DNA from: Sphingomonas phyllosphaerae
GTDB taxonomy: Bacteria; Pseudomonadota; Alphaproteobacteria; Sphingomonadales; Sphingomonadaceae
DNA length: 64,000 nt
Direction: 5' to 3'
Assembly (NCBI RefSeq): GCF_029623345.1
Contig: NZ_JAPYKH010000017.1
Location: 1 to 64,000 of the forward strand
Position numbers and translations under genes: made by a program. Below the pieces are notes generated by a model that searched no databases, was not told the origin of the DNA, and saw only the letters and a list, made by a program, of their open reading frames with translations. Below, in pieces: positions 1 through 8,889 of this stretch. Numbering within the stretch: the stretch's first letter is position 1; every line of letters begins with the position of its first letter.

Positions 1-19
1 CGATAGCGCCACTACCGTG

Positions 20-45
20 TTCCTGCGCACGCAGGAGCCCAGGGC
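20..45. repeat. Short palindromic repeat, family A copy 1
   Basis: The core is TCCTGCGCACGCAGGA, an inverted repeat followed by GCCCAGG. Similar copies occur near 21566, 45103, 45151 and 61833, all between genes. It lies downstream of the minus-strand bamB gene, so it could fold in the 3' end of that transcript. No coding function is seen in the first 115 bases. Confidence 0.6.
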
Positions 46-115
46 CATGCGCCCCACCGATCGTGGCTCTTTGCTCCCGCTCACGCGGGACCACGAGAGA
101 GCATCAGATCCTCTC

Positions 116-1438
116 TCACCGCCAGGCGGTAATCACACCCTTCTCGTCGAGCGTGTACAACGTCTGGTTGGCGACGATCGGGGCGAGCGAGAAGCTGTCG
201 CCGGCGCGGATCGTGGTCTGCACCTTGCCGTCGGCGACCGACAGCGCGACCAGCTCGCCCCGCGAGTTGGTCAGCCAGAGCTGCTCGCCCGCCAGCACCG
301 GCCCGAACCAATTGTACGGGTCCGAGCGCTTCTCCTCGTTCTTGTAGGCGCGCAGCTGGCTGATCCAGCGGATCTTGCCGTTGGCGCGCGACAGGCACAC
401 CAGCCGCGCGTCGTCGGTGACGACGAAGATCCACTCGCCCGCGATCCACGGCGTCGAGATGCCGGCCAGGTTCTGCTCCCACAGCCGCTGGCCGGTGGCG
501 AGCTCGAGCGCGATCATGCGACCGCCCTGCCCGATCGAATAGACACGACCGTCCTCAATCACCGGGTCGGCGTCGATGTCGGCGAGGCTCGACACCGAGG
601 TGGTGATCGAGGTGCGCGACAGCGCGTCCTGCCACAGCGAGCGGCCGTTCTCGTAGCGGTAGGCGTTGAGCTCGCCGCTGGAGAAGCCCGCCACCACGGT
701 GCCTGAGCTCGCCGCGGGCGCGGCGACGCCGAACACGCCCTGCGTCTCGAGGCTGGCGGTCTGCGTCCACACCACCTTGCCGTCGGCCTGGTTGAGCGCG
801 ACGATCTGATTGTCCTGGCTCAGCACATAGACCTGGCCGTTGGCGATCGTCGGCGCGCCGCGCAGCGGGCCGCCCGGCTTGGCGCGCCACAGCACCGCGC
901 CGTCGGCGGCATTGGCGGCGATCACGTCGCCCAGCCCGTCCGTGGCATAGACCTTGGCGTCGTCGTAGCTCACCCCGCCGCCGAAACGCGCGGCGCGGTT
1001 CTCGTCGCCCTCGGTGATCGCGCGGGTCCACAGCTTGGCGCCGGTGTCGGCCGCGAAGGCGTTGATCACGCCGTCGACGTCGACCACGAACAATTTGTTA
1101 TCGGCGATCACCGGCGTGGCGGCGAGCCGCGCGCGGTTGCTGCCGCCGTCGATCTCGGCGCTCCAGCGCCTGGCCGGCGCGGCGGCAAGCAGCAGATGGC
1201 CCATCGACTTGGCCGCACTGCCGCCCGGCTGGGTCCAGCCGTCGTTGGCCGCGGGCGTCGGCAGCGTCACCTGAACGTCCGCGAGCCCCTTGTCGATCTC
1301 GGCCGGGTTCTCCGACACGAGGATCGGCACGCGCTGGCCGACCGTGGGCGTCTTCTTGGGCGCGCTCTTGAAGATGCCGCAGCCGCTCAGCCCCACCAGC
1401 GCGGCGATCGCCACGCCGGTCGCGAACCTCGTCCTCAT
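116..1438 (-). CDS. bamB: Outer membrane assembly lipoprotein BamB (PQQ-like beta-propeller)
   Basis: A 440-residue lipoprotein likely belonging to the Bam complex, which inserts beta-barrel proteins into the outer membrane. The N-terminus is a short signal peptide with lipobox LSGC near residues 17-20. The rest is a run of PQQ-type propeller blades with repeated motifs such as GAKLWTR, GAVLWRAK and GQRLWEQ (A/G-x-x-x-W). Its length suits BamB, which is about 390-450 residues. Its ATG overlaps the stop of the upstream YfgM-like gene in an ATGA arrangement, so the two are probably co-translated. In many sphingomonads der (engA) follows; here the window ends first. The family call is firm; membership of the Bam complex is inferred from family. 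Confidence 0.9.
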   Translation of the reverse strand: MRTRFATGVAIAALVGLSGCGIFKSAPKKTPTVGQRVPILVSENPAEIDKGLADVQVTLPTPAANDGWTQPGGSAAKSMGHLLLAAAPARRWSAEIDGGSNRARLAATPVIADNKLFVVDVDGVINAFAADTGAKLWTRAITEGDENRAARFGGGVSYDDAKVYATDGLGDVIAANAADGAVLWRAKPGGPLRGAPTIANGQVYVLSQDNQIVALNQADGKVVWTQTASLETQGVFGVAAPAASSGTVVAGFSSGELNAYRYENGRSLWQDALSRTSITTSVSSLADIDADPVIEDGRVYSIGQGGRMIALELATGQRLWEQNLAGISTPWIAGEWIFVVTDDARLVCLSRANGKIRWISQLRAYKNEEKRSDPYNWFGPVLAGEQLWLTNSRGELVALSVADGKVQTTIRAGDSFSLAPIVANQTLYTLDEKGVITAWR

Positions 1439-2175
1439 CGCTTGCTCACACCTTCATCTTTGGCCGGCGCGACGGGCGCCTTGGCATTCTTGGCCGGCGC
1501 GGTCGGCGCCTTGGTCTCCAGTACGCCCGCCATCTGAACCGCACGTTGACGCAGCGAGCTGGGCACACCCGAGTCGGCGGCGATGCGTGCGAAGGTCTGG
1601 CCGGCGAGATCGCGACGACCCTCGCGCAGATAGGCCGCCGCCATCAGCTCGCCCGCGCTGCCCAGCCACGCCCCGCCCGTCACCGCAAGCGGACGCATCC
1701 GCTCGACGATAAGCTGCGGCTGAAGCTGGTCGAACTCGGCGCTGGTCTGGCGGATCACTGCCAGGTCGCGGAACGGTTGCGCGAGCGAGGTGTCGGCGGC
1801 GATCTTGGCGAAAGCCGCCGCGGCGCCCCGCAAATCGTCCTTCTGCAGCAGCACGTCCGCTTGGGTGAAGCGCGCGGTGGCGCGATAGCCGTCGCGAGAC
1901 GAGTCGCTCAGCGCGGCGAGCGGCGCCGCGGCCGCCTTGGTGTCCTGCGCGGCGAGCGAGTCGAACGCCTGCTGCAGCTGCTCGCCCTCGCGCTCGGCCG
2001 CGACCGACTGGCGGTGCTGCCAGAACAGGAAGGCCGCGAGCGCGGCGAGCGCCAGCACCACGGCGGCGATGATCGCCCGGCCGTAACGCTTCCACACGTG
2101 GATCGCCTGGTCGCGCCGGAGCTCGTCGTCGACCTCGCGCAGGAACGCTTCGTTATTTTGCGGCGTCAGAGCCAC
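1435..2175 (-). CDS. YfgM-like tetratricopeptide membrane protein
   Basis: A 246-residue protein with a cytoplasmic N-terminus, one transmembrane helix at about residues 33-51 and a periplasmic alpha-helical TPR-like domain. In E. coli the YfgM family is linked to periplasmic chaperones and the SecYEG/PpiD translocon. The N-terminal LREVDDELRRD stretch and the single helix are typical. The C-terminus is a low-complexity Ala/Pro/Lys tail (about residues 222-246). The stop overlaps the bamB start, matching the conserved yfgM-bamB pairing of proteobacteria. The domain family is fairly sure; the exact role is inferred. Confidence 0.8.
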   Translation of the reverse strand: MALTPQNNEAFLREVDDELRRDQAIHVWKRYGRAIIAAVVLALAALAAFLFWQHRQSVAAEREGEQLQQAFDSLAAQDTKAAAAPLAALSDSSRDGYRATARFTQADVLLQKDDLRGAAAAFAKIAADTSLAQPFRDLAVIRQTSAEFDQLQPQLIVERMRPLAVTGGAWLGSAGELMAAAYLREGRRDLAGQTFARIAADSGVPSSLRQRAVQMAGVLETKAPTAPAKNAKAPVAPAKDEGVSKR

Positions 2176-2287
2176 CGATCACTCCGGGCTGAAGGGGAAC
2201 CGCCGCGCTGTAGCGACTCGGTCGGCGCGAGGAAAGAGCACGCGCGAGTGCTTCGTGCCGCACCGCCCGCCGGCCCGACCCGCACCC

Positions 2288-3166
2288 TCACTCCCTCGGT
2301 GCGTAGACTTGGTCTGCGCCGGGGAAGGCGCGCGCGCGCACCTCGTTCGCATAGGTCGCCACCCGCTCGGCGACATAACCCGCCATGTCGCCGTAGCGCT
2401 TCACGAAGCGCGGCGTACGCTCGAACAGCCCGAGCATGTCCTCCGTGACGAGCACCTGGCCGTCGCACGCGGCGGAGGCGCCGATGCCGATCGTCGGCAC
2501 CGCGACGCTGGTCGTGATCTCGACCGCGATCGGCTCGACCACGCCCTCGATTACCAAGGCGAAGGCACCGGCCGCGGCGACCGCGCGCGCGTCGCCGACG
2601 ATCTTGGCGGCCTCGGCCGCGCTGCGTCCGCGCGCGCCATAGCCGCCGAGCGCGTTGACCGCCTGCGGGGTGAGCCCGACATGGCCCATTACCGGGATGC
2701 CGCGTTCGGCGAGGAAGGCGACCGTGGGCGCCATTGCGGTGCCGCCCTCCAGCTTCACCGCCGCCGCGCCGCTCTCCTTGAGCAGCCGCGCCGCGCTCTC
2801 GAACGCCTGCTGCGGCGACGCCTCGTAGCTGCCGAACGGCATGTCGACGACGACCAGCGCGTGATAGCTGCCGCGCACCACCGCGGCGGCGTGCGCGGCC
2901 ATCATCTCGAGCGTGACGGGAACGGTGGAGGGAAGACCGTAGATCACCTGTCCGAGGCTGTCGCCGACCAGCAGAAGGTCACACTGCGGGTCCATCAGCT
3001 GCGCCATGCGCACGGTATAAGCGGTCAGCATCACCAGCGGCTCGCCCTCGCCCGCCGCGATCGCGCCCTTGCGCTGGCGGATCGCGGGAACCGTGAGCCG
3101 CTTCATCGGCGCGGCGACGGGCGTGGCGCGGCTGGTGGCGGAGTCGATCGTAAAGGTAGTGGACAT
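2288..3166 (-). CDS. panB: 3-methyl-2-oxobutanoate hydroxymethyltransferase PanB
   Basis: A 292-residue cytoplasmic enzyme that adds a hydroxymethyl group from 5,10-methylene-tetrahydrofolate to 2-oxoisovalerate, giving ketopantoate for pantothenate and CoA synthesis. The metal-binding [13 protein letters not shown] motif (residues about 63-75), the MPFGSYEAS segment and the conserved EGGTAMAP and GHVGLTPQ motifs are all visible. The length is slightly above the usual 265-280 because of an N-terminal extension ahead of MKRLTVP (about residue 22), so the true start could be that later ATG. No panC is adjacent. Confidence 0.95.
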   Translation of the reverse strand: MSTTFTIDSATSRATPVAAPMKRLTVPAIRQRKGAIAAGEGEPLVMLTAYTVRMAQLMDPQCDLLLVGDSLGQVIYGLPSTVPVTLEMMAAHAAAVVRGSYHALVVVDMPFGSYEASPQQAFESAARLLKESGAAAVKLEGGTAMAPTVAFLAERGIPVMGHVGLTPQAVNALGGYGARGRSAAEAAKIVGDARAVAAAGAFALVIEGVVEPIAVEITTSVAVPTIGIGASAACDGQVLVTEDMLGLFERTPRFVKRYGDMAGYVAERVATYANEVRARAFPGADQVYAPRE

Positions 3167-3188
3167 GCTCCCTGCTACTCCGGCGCGC

Positions 3189-3611
3189 TCACCCGATCCA
3201 GCCGCGCCGCGCGGCGAGATGCGCGAGCTGGAGCGCGACCGCGCCGACCAGCAGGATCAGCAGCGGGAAGAAGAGCGTCCCCGCCCCGCGTCGCGCGAGC
3301 AGATCGGTCATCGCGAACAGCCAGCCGAACTGGATCAGCGCCGCGACCAGCGACACGGTCAGCGCGGGCACCGCGAGCCGGCGCCGCAGCAGCAGCGCCA
3401 GCGCGCCGACGAGCAGCCCGAGACTCGCCACCGCATAGTCGAGCCAGTACCAGCCCGGCAGCGCGGCAAGCAGCGCGTGGTCTGCCGGGTCGGCCGCCGC
3501 GCCCGCGCCCGCCATCAGCTGCGTGACGCAGGCATAGGCCGAGAGCGCCGCCCAGAGCAGCAGCGCGCCGACAAGCAGCCGGTACCAGACGGGCGCGCGC
3601 ACGCGGCTCAC
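3189..3611 (-). CDS. Small integral membrane protein of unknown function
   Basis: A 140-residue protein with about four hydrophobic helices (residues roughly 10-28, 42-62, 75-95 and 110-130) separated by short loops with Arg clusters. I recognise no family motif. It overlaps the upstream ArsC/Spx-like gene by four bases in an ATGA arrangement and ends 22 bases before the start of panB, so the three genes may share a transcript. The coding call rests on the overlap, the hydrophobic pattern and codon use. Confidence 0.7.
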   Translation of the reverse strand: MSRVRAPVWYRLLVGALLLWAALSAYACVTQLMAGAGAAADPADHALLAALPGWYWLDYAVASLGLLVGALALLLRRRLAVPALTVSLVAALIQFGWLFAMTDLLARRGAGTLFFPLLILLVGAVALQLAHLAARRGWIG

Positions 3612-3952
3612 CCCAACATCGCGGCATAGCGCTCGGGTGCGAAGCCGACCTCCACGCCGCCGTCATGGACCAGCACCGGTCGCTTGATCATCGCGGGCTG
3701 CGCCAGCATCAGCGCGGTTGCGCGAGCTCGGTCAAGGTTGGTGCGATCCTGCTCGGACAGCTTACGAAAGGTGGTGCCCGCGCGATTGAGCAGCGGCTCC
3801 CAGCCGAGCCGATCGATCCAGGAGTCGAGCAGCGCGGGATCAAGCCCGTCCTTGCGGAAGTCGTGGAAGCCATGAGCGACATGGTGGTCGGCGAGCCAGC
3901 GGCGCGCCTTCTTGACCGTGTCGCAATTGGGGATGCCGTGGAGCGTGACCAT
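3608..3952 (-). CDS. ArsC/Spx-family reductase (YffB type)
   Basis: A 114-residue thioredoxin-fold protein of the ArsC/Spx/YffB family. The N-terminal GIPNCDTVKKARRWL segment carries the single Cys of the YffB-type motif, and the C-terminal IKRPVLVHDGG motif is the conserved Arg-Pro region. The fold suggests a glutathione- or thiol-dependent reductase. True arsenate reductase activity is not implied, and no ars genes are nearby. Its stop overlaps the start of the next gene by four bases. Confidence 0.85.
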   Translation of the reverse strand: MVTLHGIPNCDTVKKARRWLADHHVAHGFHDFRKDGLDPALLDSWIDRLGWEPLLNRAGTTFRKLSEQDRTNLDRARATALMLAQPAMIKRPVLVHDGGVEVGFAPERYAAMLG

Positions 3953-4061
3953 GCGCCCGCCGTGACACCGCCGAGCACCGATGGGAAGCGCCGTCAGACG
4001 CCCAACGACGCCGGCAACGTCGCTCCGCCGGCGGCCATCGATCCGGTCTGTTCGAAAACGG

Positions 4062-4111
4062 TCGGGGCGCCAGGTTTCGAACCGGCGACTTCCACATCCC
4101 CCGTGTGCATC
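4062..4111 (-). pseudogene. 3' fragment of a tRNA-Pro gene
   Basis: Read on the minus strand, this segment matches the 3' half of the intact tRNA-Pro at 17861-17937: part of the anticodon arm, the variable loop, a T-arm with GGTTCGAA, and the acceptor end CGCCCCGA. The CCA of the intact gene is CCG here. The T-stem has mismatches, and no D-arm or 5' acceptor strand precedes it, so it cannot fold as a full tRNA. Such fragments are commonly left when an integrating element recombines at a tRNA 3' end. Similarity was judged by eye. Confidence 0.7.
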
Positions 4112-4417
4112 TGTGAATTCCGTCGTTTTTCACCTGTTGATCTAAGTCAACGGAGCGACCGGGCTGAACCGTGACGACTTCCCCTGCGTTCAGTCGCCCG
4201 AGCGCGGCGGGTCGCGCCACATCCTCTTCATCACCGATCGGCTCTTCCAGTCGGAAATGGTCGCCCAGTCCGAGGGCAAGCACCACACCGCCGGTGGCGT
4301 GTGGAACTGGGACTGAGAGATCGAGCTGGTCGGCACCGGCAAGCAGGTCGTGCTGCCAGGTAGCGTCGCGGACGAGATCGAATTGCAAACAGACGTATGG
4401 TCTGACCGCCATCATTG
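4112..4417. other. Non-coding stretch beside the tRNA fragment
   Basis: About 300 bases with no convincing gene. One plus-strand frame from about 4168 reads openly for some 45 codons (including HILFITDRLFQSEMV) and stops at 4315, but it has no clear start, ribosome site or family. It may be the remnant of something acquired at the tRNA site. Confidence 0.4.
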
Positions 4418-4828
4418 CTATGTTGTCGCGCCCGCGACACGCGGGCCGGACCATTCCGCGCGCGGATCGTCACAAACCACGCTCATGCCTTCGCCCTTCG
4501 TTGCGCGCACCGGCAGGGAGGTTACGTCAAACCGATCCAGGCAGAAGATGTTGATGCCGAAATGGTCGGGGGCAGCCCGCTTTCGATGGAAGACGTAGAT
4601 ACCGCAGCGCGAGCAGAAATGATGTTTCGCCTTCATGCTGTTCCATTGATAGGTGGCGAGCAGTTCCTCCCCCTGATCAATCCGCACCGCCGCTTCCGGC
4701 ACCTTTACCATCAGAACGTTGCGCTTCACGCATAAAGGGCAGTCGCAGGTCGTCAGTTCGTCGAGATCGTGAGCGACGGTAAATCGAATGCCACCGCAGT
4801 GGCAGCTACCCGGGTACGTGCTCACCAT
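4418..4828 (-). CDS. GFA/CENP-V family zinc protein
   Basis: A 136-residue protein of the GFA family, which was named after a glutathione-dependent formaldehyde-activating enzyme, although most members are uncharacterised. The zinc-binding cysteines are clear: SCHCGG near residues 8-13, TCDCPLC near 27-33 and FCSRCG near 70-75. The start is the ATG at 4828, just ahead of the first Cys motif. It overlaps the 3' end of the PhzF-like gene by seven bases, so the two are probably co-translated. The substrate is unknown. Confidence 0.85.
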   Translation of the reverse strand: MVSTYPGSCHCGGIRFTVAHDLDELTTCDCPLCVKRNVLMVKVPEAAVRIDQGEELLATYQWNSMKAKHHFCSRCGIYVFHRKRAAPDHFGINIFCLDRFDVTSLPVRATKGEGMSVVCDDPRAEWSGPRVAGATT

Positions 4829-5607
4829 TGCGCCACCCCTTCCAGAAAGAAAACGCATGCACCTTCGAGCTCGACGCGATCGCCATCGAGGCGGCAGCGC
4901 AGCTCGCGGCCACGCGCGGACGCCTGGAAGGCGCGAAGGTCTGTCTTGCCGAGCCGCGCCGCCCAATAGGGGGTCAGCGCGCAATGCGCGCCCCCGGTCA
5001 CCGGGTCTTCGGGGATACCCTTGGCCGGGGCGAAGTACCGGCTGACGCAATCATAGTCGCCGTCCCCCGGTGCGGTTACGACCACGCCCGCGCACGGCAT
5101 TATCGCGATGGCGGCAAAGTTCGGAGCAAGCCTGCGCACGTCGGCCGCCGCGGCGAGCCGGACAACGAAGTTGAAGCCATCCCACAGGGTCTCCTCGACC
5201 GATGCGCCAAGCGCGGCCGCAAGCCCGACGGGCGCCTCCGCCGGCGCGCAGCGCCGGGCCGGGAAATCCATGACATAGCCTCGCTCCGAACGCCGGACGG
5301 TCAGCGGTCCACTTGCCGAATGGAACATGACCATCTCGCGGGCAGGCTCCAAGCGATCCAGTACCACGGCCGCGCTCGCCAGCGTCGCATGGCCGCACAA
5401 CGGCACCTCCACGATCGGCGTGAACCAACGAATGCGAAAGTCGCCGCCATGGGGAACGATGAAGGCCGTCTCGGCGAGGTTGTTCTCGGCCGCCAGCGCC
5501 TGCAGGGTGCAGTCATCCGGATATGTCTCGAACAGCATCACCGCCGCCGGATTTCCCGTGAACCGGCGAGCCGCGAAGGCGTCGAGTTGAAAGAGGCGAG
5601 CTTGCAC
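4822..5607 (-). CDS. PhzF-family isomerase
   Basis: A 261-residue protein of the PhzF superfamily, with two similar halves of the diaminopimelate-epimerase-like fold. Family landmarks are the N-terminal FTGNPAAV, the NLAETAF motif with the catalytic Glu near residue 46, PLCGHATLAS near 69-78, and EDPVTGGAHC near 200-209. PhzF itself acts in phenazine synthesis, but no phenazine genes are present, so this is one of the many orphan members (YddE type). It probably forms a two-gene operon with the GFA protein. Confidence 0.88.
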   Translation of the reverse strand: MQARLFQLDAFAARRFTGNPAAVMLFETYPDDCTLQALAAENNLAETAFIVPHGGDFRIRWFTPIVEVPLCGHATLASAAVVLDRLEPAREMVMFHSASGPLTVRRSERGYVMDFPARRCAPAEAPVGLAAALGASVEETLWDGFNFVVRLAAAADVRRLAPNFAAIAIMPCAGVVVTAPGDGDYDCVSRYFAPAKGIPEDPVTGGAHCALTPYWAARLGKTDLRAFQASARGRELRCRLDGDRVELEGACVFFLEGVAQW

Positions 5608-5757
5608 CCGTCCGAAGTAGCGGCGGCACAGCGGCTCTTCCAGCGTGTAAGAAGGCGGCCCATCCCCGCAAAGGAACTACCGCTGGTAAGGTGGCCCTTT
5701 CGATCGCGCCGACAGGCGTCCGCAGCATCCGCTTTCCCGCAATCTGTTCCCGATTGC

Positions 5758-6130
5758 TCATTCCAAGAATCCCCCGTTGAAGATGGTGTGCGGGTGAGCC
5801 GCCCCAAAGAAGCGTAGCGCCTTCTCGCCATCGACCGCAGTGGATATGCGGTAGCCTGCGCCCTTAAGGATCTTGCGCGCTAGGGCTCACCACAAGGTTG
5901 ATATCTGGCCAACGCTCCAGGACGGTACGTGCCAACGCTAAACCGTTGGTTCCCCCAGGCATCCAAATGTCGGTAAGGAGGTGGCGGATTGCGGCGCCGC
6001 CGTCCGATAGCTCAGGCGCAGCCCTTGCGTCCCCGGCCTCTCAGATTGGCGCCCCCGAGGCATCGAGCGCGCTGACGATCTGCAGCCGGACGAACGAGTC
6101 GCCCTCGACAGCGAGCGATCGTCCTGACAC
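5758..6130 (-). pseudogene. Decayed response-regulator receiver domain
   Basis: The minus strand holds broken pieces of a CheY-like receiver. One frame reads LAVEGDSFVRLQIVSALDA (the acidic start and first helix). After a stop, another reads LLTDIWMPGGTNGLALART followed by LERWPDINLVV, which carries the phospho-acceptor Asp motif TDIxMPG. A third reads ILKGAGYRISTAVDGEKAL. Stops and frame changes separate them, and no single frame makes a protein. The segments resemble small alphaproteobacterial single-domain regulators. Assignment is by motif recognition only. Confidence 0.65.
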
Positions 6131-6281
6131 GCTACCTCCACCGCAAGCCGACCACCTCATGGCGATCCGTCGCTCAAAGAGGCAGGAATCAACTTAGTCC
6201 AACAACCGATCTCAGTAATTGAGCACGATGCTTCCAACGCTTCGACGCAGGGATCTCGCTGCTGAAAAGCGAGGACGAGCT

Positions 6282-6578
6282 TCAACCACGCGAGGTCTGC
6301 GCACCTTCGTTCACCAGGTACCAGATCCCGTCGACGAGACGAACGCTCGTTTGCTTGCCAGCAGCTGGCCTGCGGCGAGTGGGACCGACCCCGGCTTCTG
6401 CCGCGACGGCCACATCGACATCGAAGCGCTTGATCAGCCGGTAAAGCGTTGTGCGCCCTACTCTAAGCTGACGAGCAGCATGGGTGAGATTGCAGCCGTT
6501 CTCGCACAGAGCCGCGACAACCGCTGCTCTTTGGGCGAAGGCCAACGTACCCTCTACCTCACATTCGTTAGTGGTCAT
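6282..6578 (-). CDS. Small Fis-type helix-turn-helix protein
   Basis: About 98 residues starting at the ATG at 6578, which is preceded by a good ribosome site (GGAGGGAT). Residues about 15-55 match the C-terminal Fis/HTH_8 DNA-binding domain of NtrC-type regulators, including the NLTHAARQLRVGRTTLYRLI helix-turn-helix. There is no AAA+ or receiver domain. It may be a stand-alone nucleoid or regulatory protein, or a fragment left by truncation of a larger regulator. The neighbouring receiver pseudogene makes the second idea worth considering. Confidence 0.7.
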   Translation of the reverse strand: MTTNECEVEGTLAFAQRAAVVAALCENGCNLTHAARQLRVGRTTLYRLIKRFDVDVAVAAEAGVGPTRRRPAAGKQTSVRLVDGIWYLVNEGAQTSRG

Positions 6579-6837
6579 GCATCCCTCCGGCTTAAGACGT
6601 ATTGCGGCACCTAGATGCAGACGATGCCGCAGAGCCAAAGGCGCCTATTAGACGCCGTGTAGCGGATTGAATGTTAACGGCAGACGAACCAAACTCAGCG
6701 ACTCGCGAGCACTTGCTCCTTACCTCACCCTGATGGTCAGCCCAGCGCCTTACGGTTCATAAGCATTGCTGGGAATATTAGGCCGTCGGTGAGATTTTGG
6801 ATCGTATGTCTGCTGCCTGAACAATAAACAGGAATGT

Positions 6838-6963
6838 ATGAATCAACCGAGCACCAGGCAGGTCGTTTTTGAATCGCACATGGGCGGCTGTGAGGTCCAC
6901 ATCATGCCGGTGCACTTAGACTGTGGCAATGAAGCGATTTTACCAAAGAAAAAGGTAGCTTGA
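6838..6963 (+). CDS. Possible 41-residue small protein
   Basis: An ATG follows an AGGAAT ribosome-site-like sequence about five bases upstream. The frame runs 41 codons to a TGA that lies inside a hairpin (6954-6980). The product has two Cys, three His and a basic C-terminal KKKVA. I recognise no family. It is the only open frame with a plausible start in the 6579-7023 gap. It could be chance. Confidence 0.3.
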   Translation: MNQPSTRQVVFESHMGGCEVHIMPVHLDCGNEAILPKKKVA

Positions 6964-6980
6964 CGAAACGCCAAGCTACC
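6944..6980 (-). terminator. Rho-independent terminator
   Basis: A perfect nine-pair stem, GGTAGCTTG with CAAGCTACC, encloses a nine-base loop. On the minus strand it is followed by TTTTTCTTT. It sits about 45 bases beyond the stop of the small membrane protein at 7024-7311 and is well placed to end that transcript. Confidence 0.85.
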
Positions 6981-7023
6981 CTGCAAATCCAACCTCTACT
7001 TTAAGACGCGATCGAGGCTAAAC

Positions 7024-7311
7024 CTACTTTTCGCCATTGTCCTTGACGCCGACGACGGGGACATCAACCTCCGTCTTTTTGGTGCCCACGACGACCTTCT
7101 TGCTGTCGACGTCCACCTTCGGCAAGGCGCCAGCCTTCGTGCTCACATCGACCTCTGGCAGCTTCCCACCCTTCACATCGGCGCTCCAGAAGCCGGTTGC
7201 GAAAAGCAGTATGACGACGAGAAGGATGATGCCAGCGATGATGGCTAGCGTACGGCCAGCGCCGCCACGGCGCACGACAACGCGATCGTCGCCGGCACGA
7301 TAATCAGCCAC
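7024..7311 (-). CDS. Small single-pass membrane protein with Val-Asp-Val repeats
   Basis: A 95-residue protein with a GTG start at 7311 and the ribosome site AGGAGAG upstream. A basic N-terminus (VVVRRGGAGR) precedes one strong transmembrane helix at about residues 21-41. The rest is a short outer segment in which LPEVDV, LPKVDV and TEVDVP recur, separated by Lys-rich spacers. I cannot name a family. A terminator follows, so it is a single-gene unit. Confidence 0.75.
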   Translation of the reverse strand: MADYRAGDDRVVVRRGGAGRTLAIIAGIILLVVILLFATGFWSADVKGGKLPEVDVSTKAGALPKVDVDSKKVVVGTKKTEVDVPVVGVKDNGEK

Positions 7312-7596
7312 GTTCCCTCTCCTTATCTTGCTGTTTTCCGATGCTAAAACTCCGGTATGTAGAGGTTGTTCCAGTCCCGAAATGGAGCAGCCGCTCGCTT
7401 GTGGTGCATGCGCACTAGGCGAAGGCAGGCGAGCTTCAGCGCGCTTGTCCTCTTCCCCTCTCGTCTTCAGGGACCCAGAAGCAGCGTTCAAGCGCTTGGT
7501 ATCGAAGACCATCTTTCGGCATATGTTGATGTTGAGCGTTCCGCCGACCGTCGTCGTCCAAGCGCTCGCAGCGGCTGCAGTGTCAGGCCTCCGCCT
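7312..7596. other. Intergenic stretch, nothing recognised
   Basis: About 285 bases between two minus-strand genes. It should hold the promoter of the small membrane protein gene. I see no coding frame with a start site, and no repeat or RNA. Confidence 0.4.
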
Positions 7597-8889
7597 TCAA
7601 CGCTGCTGCACGACGAGGATCGTGCCGTCCTTCATGACCAATCTCACGCGGCGTAGCGCAGCAAGGTCGCTGGTGGGATCACCCGAGACCGCAACCAAGT
7701 CCGCGAGCATACCAGGCTTCACCGCGCCAAGCCGATCACCGACCCGCATCCAGCGCGCGTTACCCGAGGTGGCGGCAACCAGAACCTCCGTCGGCGTCAT
7801 GCCGGCCGCCGCCATCAGCACCATCTCGCGTGCATTGCTGCCGTGGGCATAGACGCCCACATCGCCGCCCATGCAGATCGGCACGCCCGCCCCACGCGCG
7901 CGATGGAAGCTCTCGCGCGCCGCCCGAACCGCCGGCGGCGCCGGCTCCGCGCCGGTCCAGCCGCGGTAACGCGCGCTCGCGTCCGCGGCGGCGAGCGTCG
8001 GGCACAGCGTGATCTTCTTGGCGGCCATGCTGGCGAAGATTGCGTTCGTCCCGCCATAGCCATGTTCGATCGTGTCGACGCCGGCCTCCACGGCGCGGCG
8101 CATGCCCTCCGGCGTCGACGCGTGCACCGCGACCGGGCGCCCGGCGTCGTGCGCCGCCGCGACCGCTGCCCTGATCTCGTCCAGGCTCAGCGTCGGACGC
8201 GAGTCCTCACCGGCGCGCCAGCGATAATCGGCGTAGAGCTTGATCCAATCCGCCCCGGCAGCGATCTGCCGCCGCACCGCGGCCACCATCTGCTCGGCCC
8301 CCGACACTTCCTCCGCGCCCTGCGGAACGACCACGCCGGGCTCGAAGCCTTTCGGACCGTAAGCGCCCAGCGCGACAATCGCGCGCGTGGCGACGCTCAG
8401 GCGCGGCCCTTCGATGATCCCTTGATCGATCGCCTGCTTCAAGCCGACATCGGCATAGCCCGCTCCCTCGGTGCCAAGGTCGCGCGCGCTCGTGAAGCCG
8501 GCGCGCAACGTGGCGCCGGCGTTGGCGACCGCGCGTGCGGTGCGCAACGCGAGCGGTTCGTGCAGGACCTGATCATCCCAGCTCGCCTCGTCATACGGGT
8601 GGAGGAAGAGGTGGCCATGTCCTTCGATCATCCCCGGCATCAGCGTGTCACCGGAAAGGTCGACGATGCGCGCGTCGGCTGGAGCATTGAGCGCCGGACC
8701 GACCGCGACGATGCGGTCGCCGCGCACCAGCACCTGCCAGCCGGCGTGCACCTTGCCATCGATGCCGTCGAACACGCCGGCAGGCCTCAACAGCAAGGGC
8801 ACCGGGTCGACCGTCGGTCGCGCACCGAGCGTCGCCGCGGAGCCGGCGAGCAGCAGTGTGATCGCGAGGGTAAGCGCCCGCCTCATCAT
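7597..8889 (-). CDS. Secreted metal-dependent amidohydrolase
   Basis: A 430-residue protein starting at the first of two adjacent ATGs (8889), with the ribosome site GGAGAAGGGA. A signal peptide ends near AATLGA (about residue 23). The rest is an amidohydrolase TIM barrel of the imidazolonepropionase/prolidase-like group. The HxH metal motif is in EGHGHLF (about residues 88-94), a likely metal-bridging Lys is in DWIKLYAD, His residues are in AVHAS and IEHGYGG, and the catalytic Asp is in MGGDVGVY. Family members hydrolyse C-terminal dipeptides or cyclic amides; the substrate here is unknown. Confidence 0.85.
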   Translation of the reverse strand: MMRRALTLAITLLLAGSAATLGARPTVDPVPLLLRPAGVFDGIDGKVHAGWQVLVRGDRIVAVGPALNAPADARIVDLSGDTLMPGMIEGHGHLFLHPYDEASWDDQVLHEPLALRTARAVANAGATLRAGFTSARDLGTEGAGYADVGLKQAIDQGIIEGPRLSVATRAIVALGAYGPKGFEPGVVVPQGAEEVSGAEQMVAAVRRQIAAGADWIKLYADYRWRAGEDSRPTLSLDEIRAAVAAAHDAGRPVAVHASTPEGMRRAVEAGVDTIEHGYGGTNAIFASMAAKKITLCPTLAAADASARYRGWTGAEPAPPAVRAARESFHRARGAGVPICMGGDVGVYAHGSNAREMVLMAAAGMTPTEVLVAATSGNARWMRVGDRLGAVKPGMLADLVAVSGDPTSDLAALRRVRLVMKDGTILVVQQR

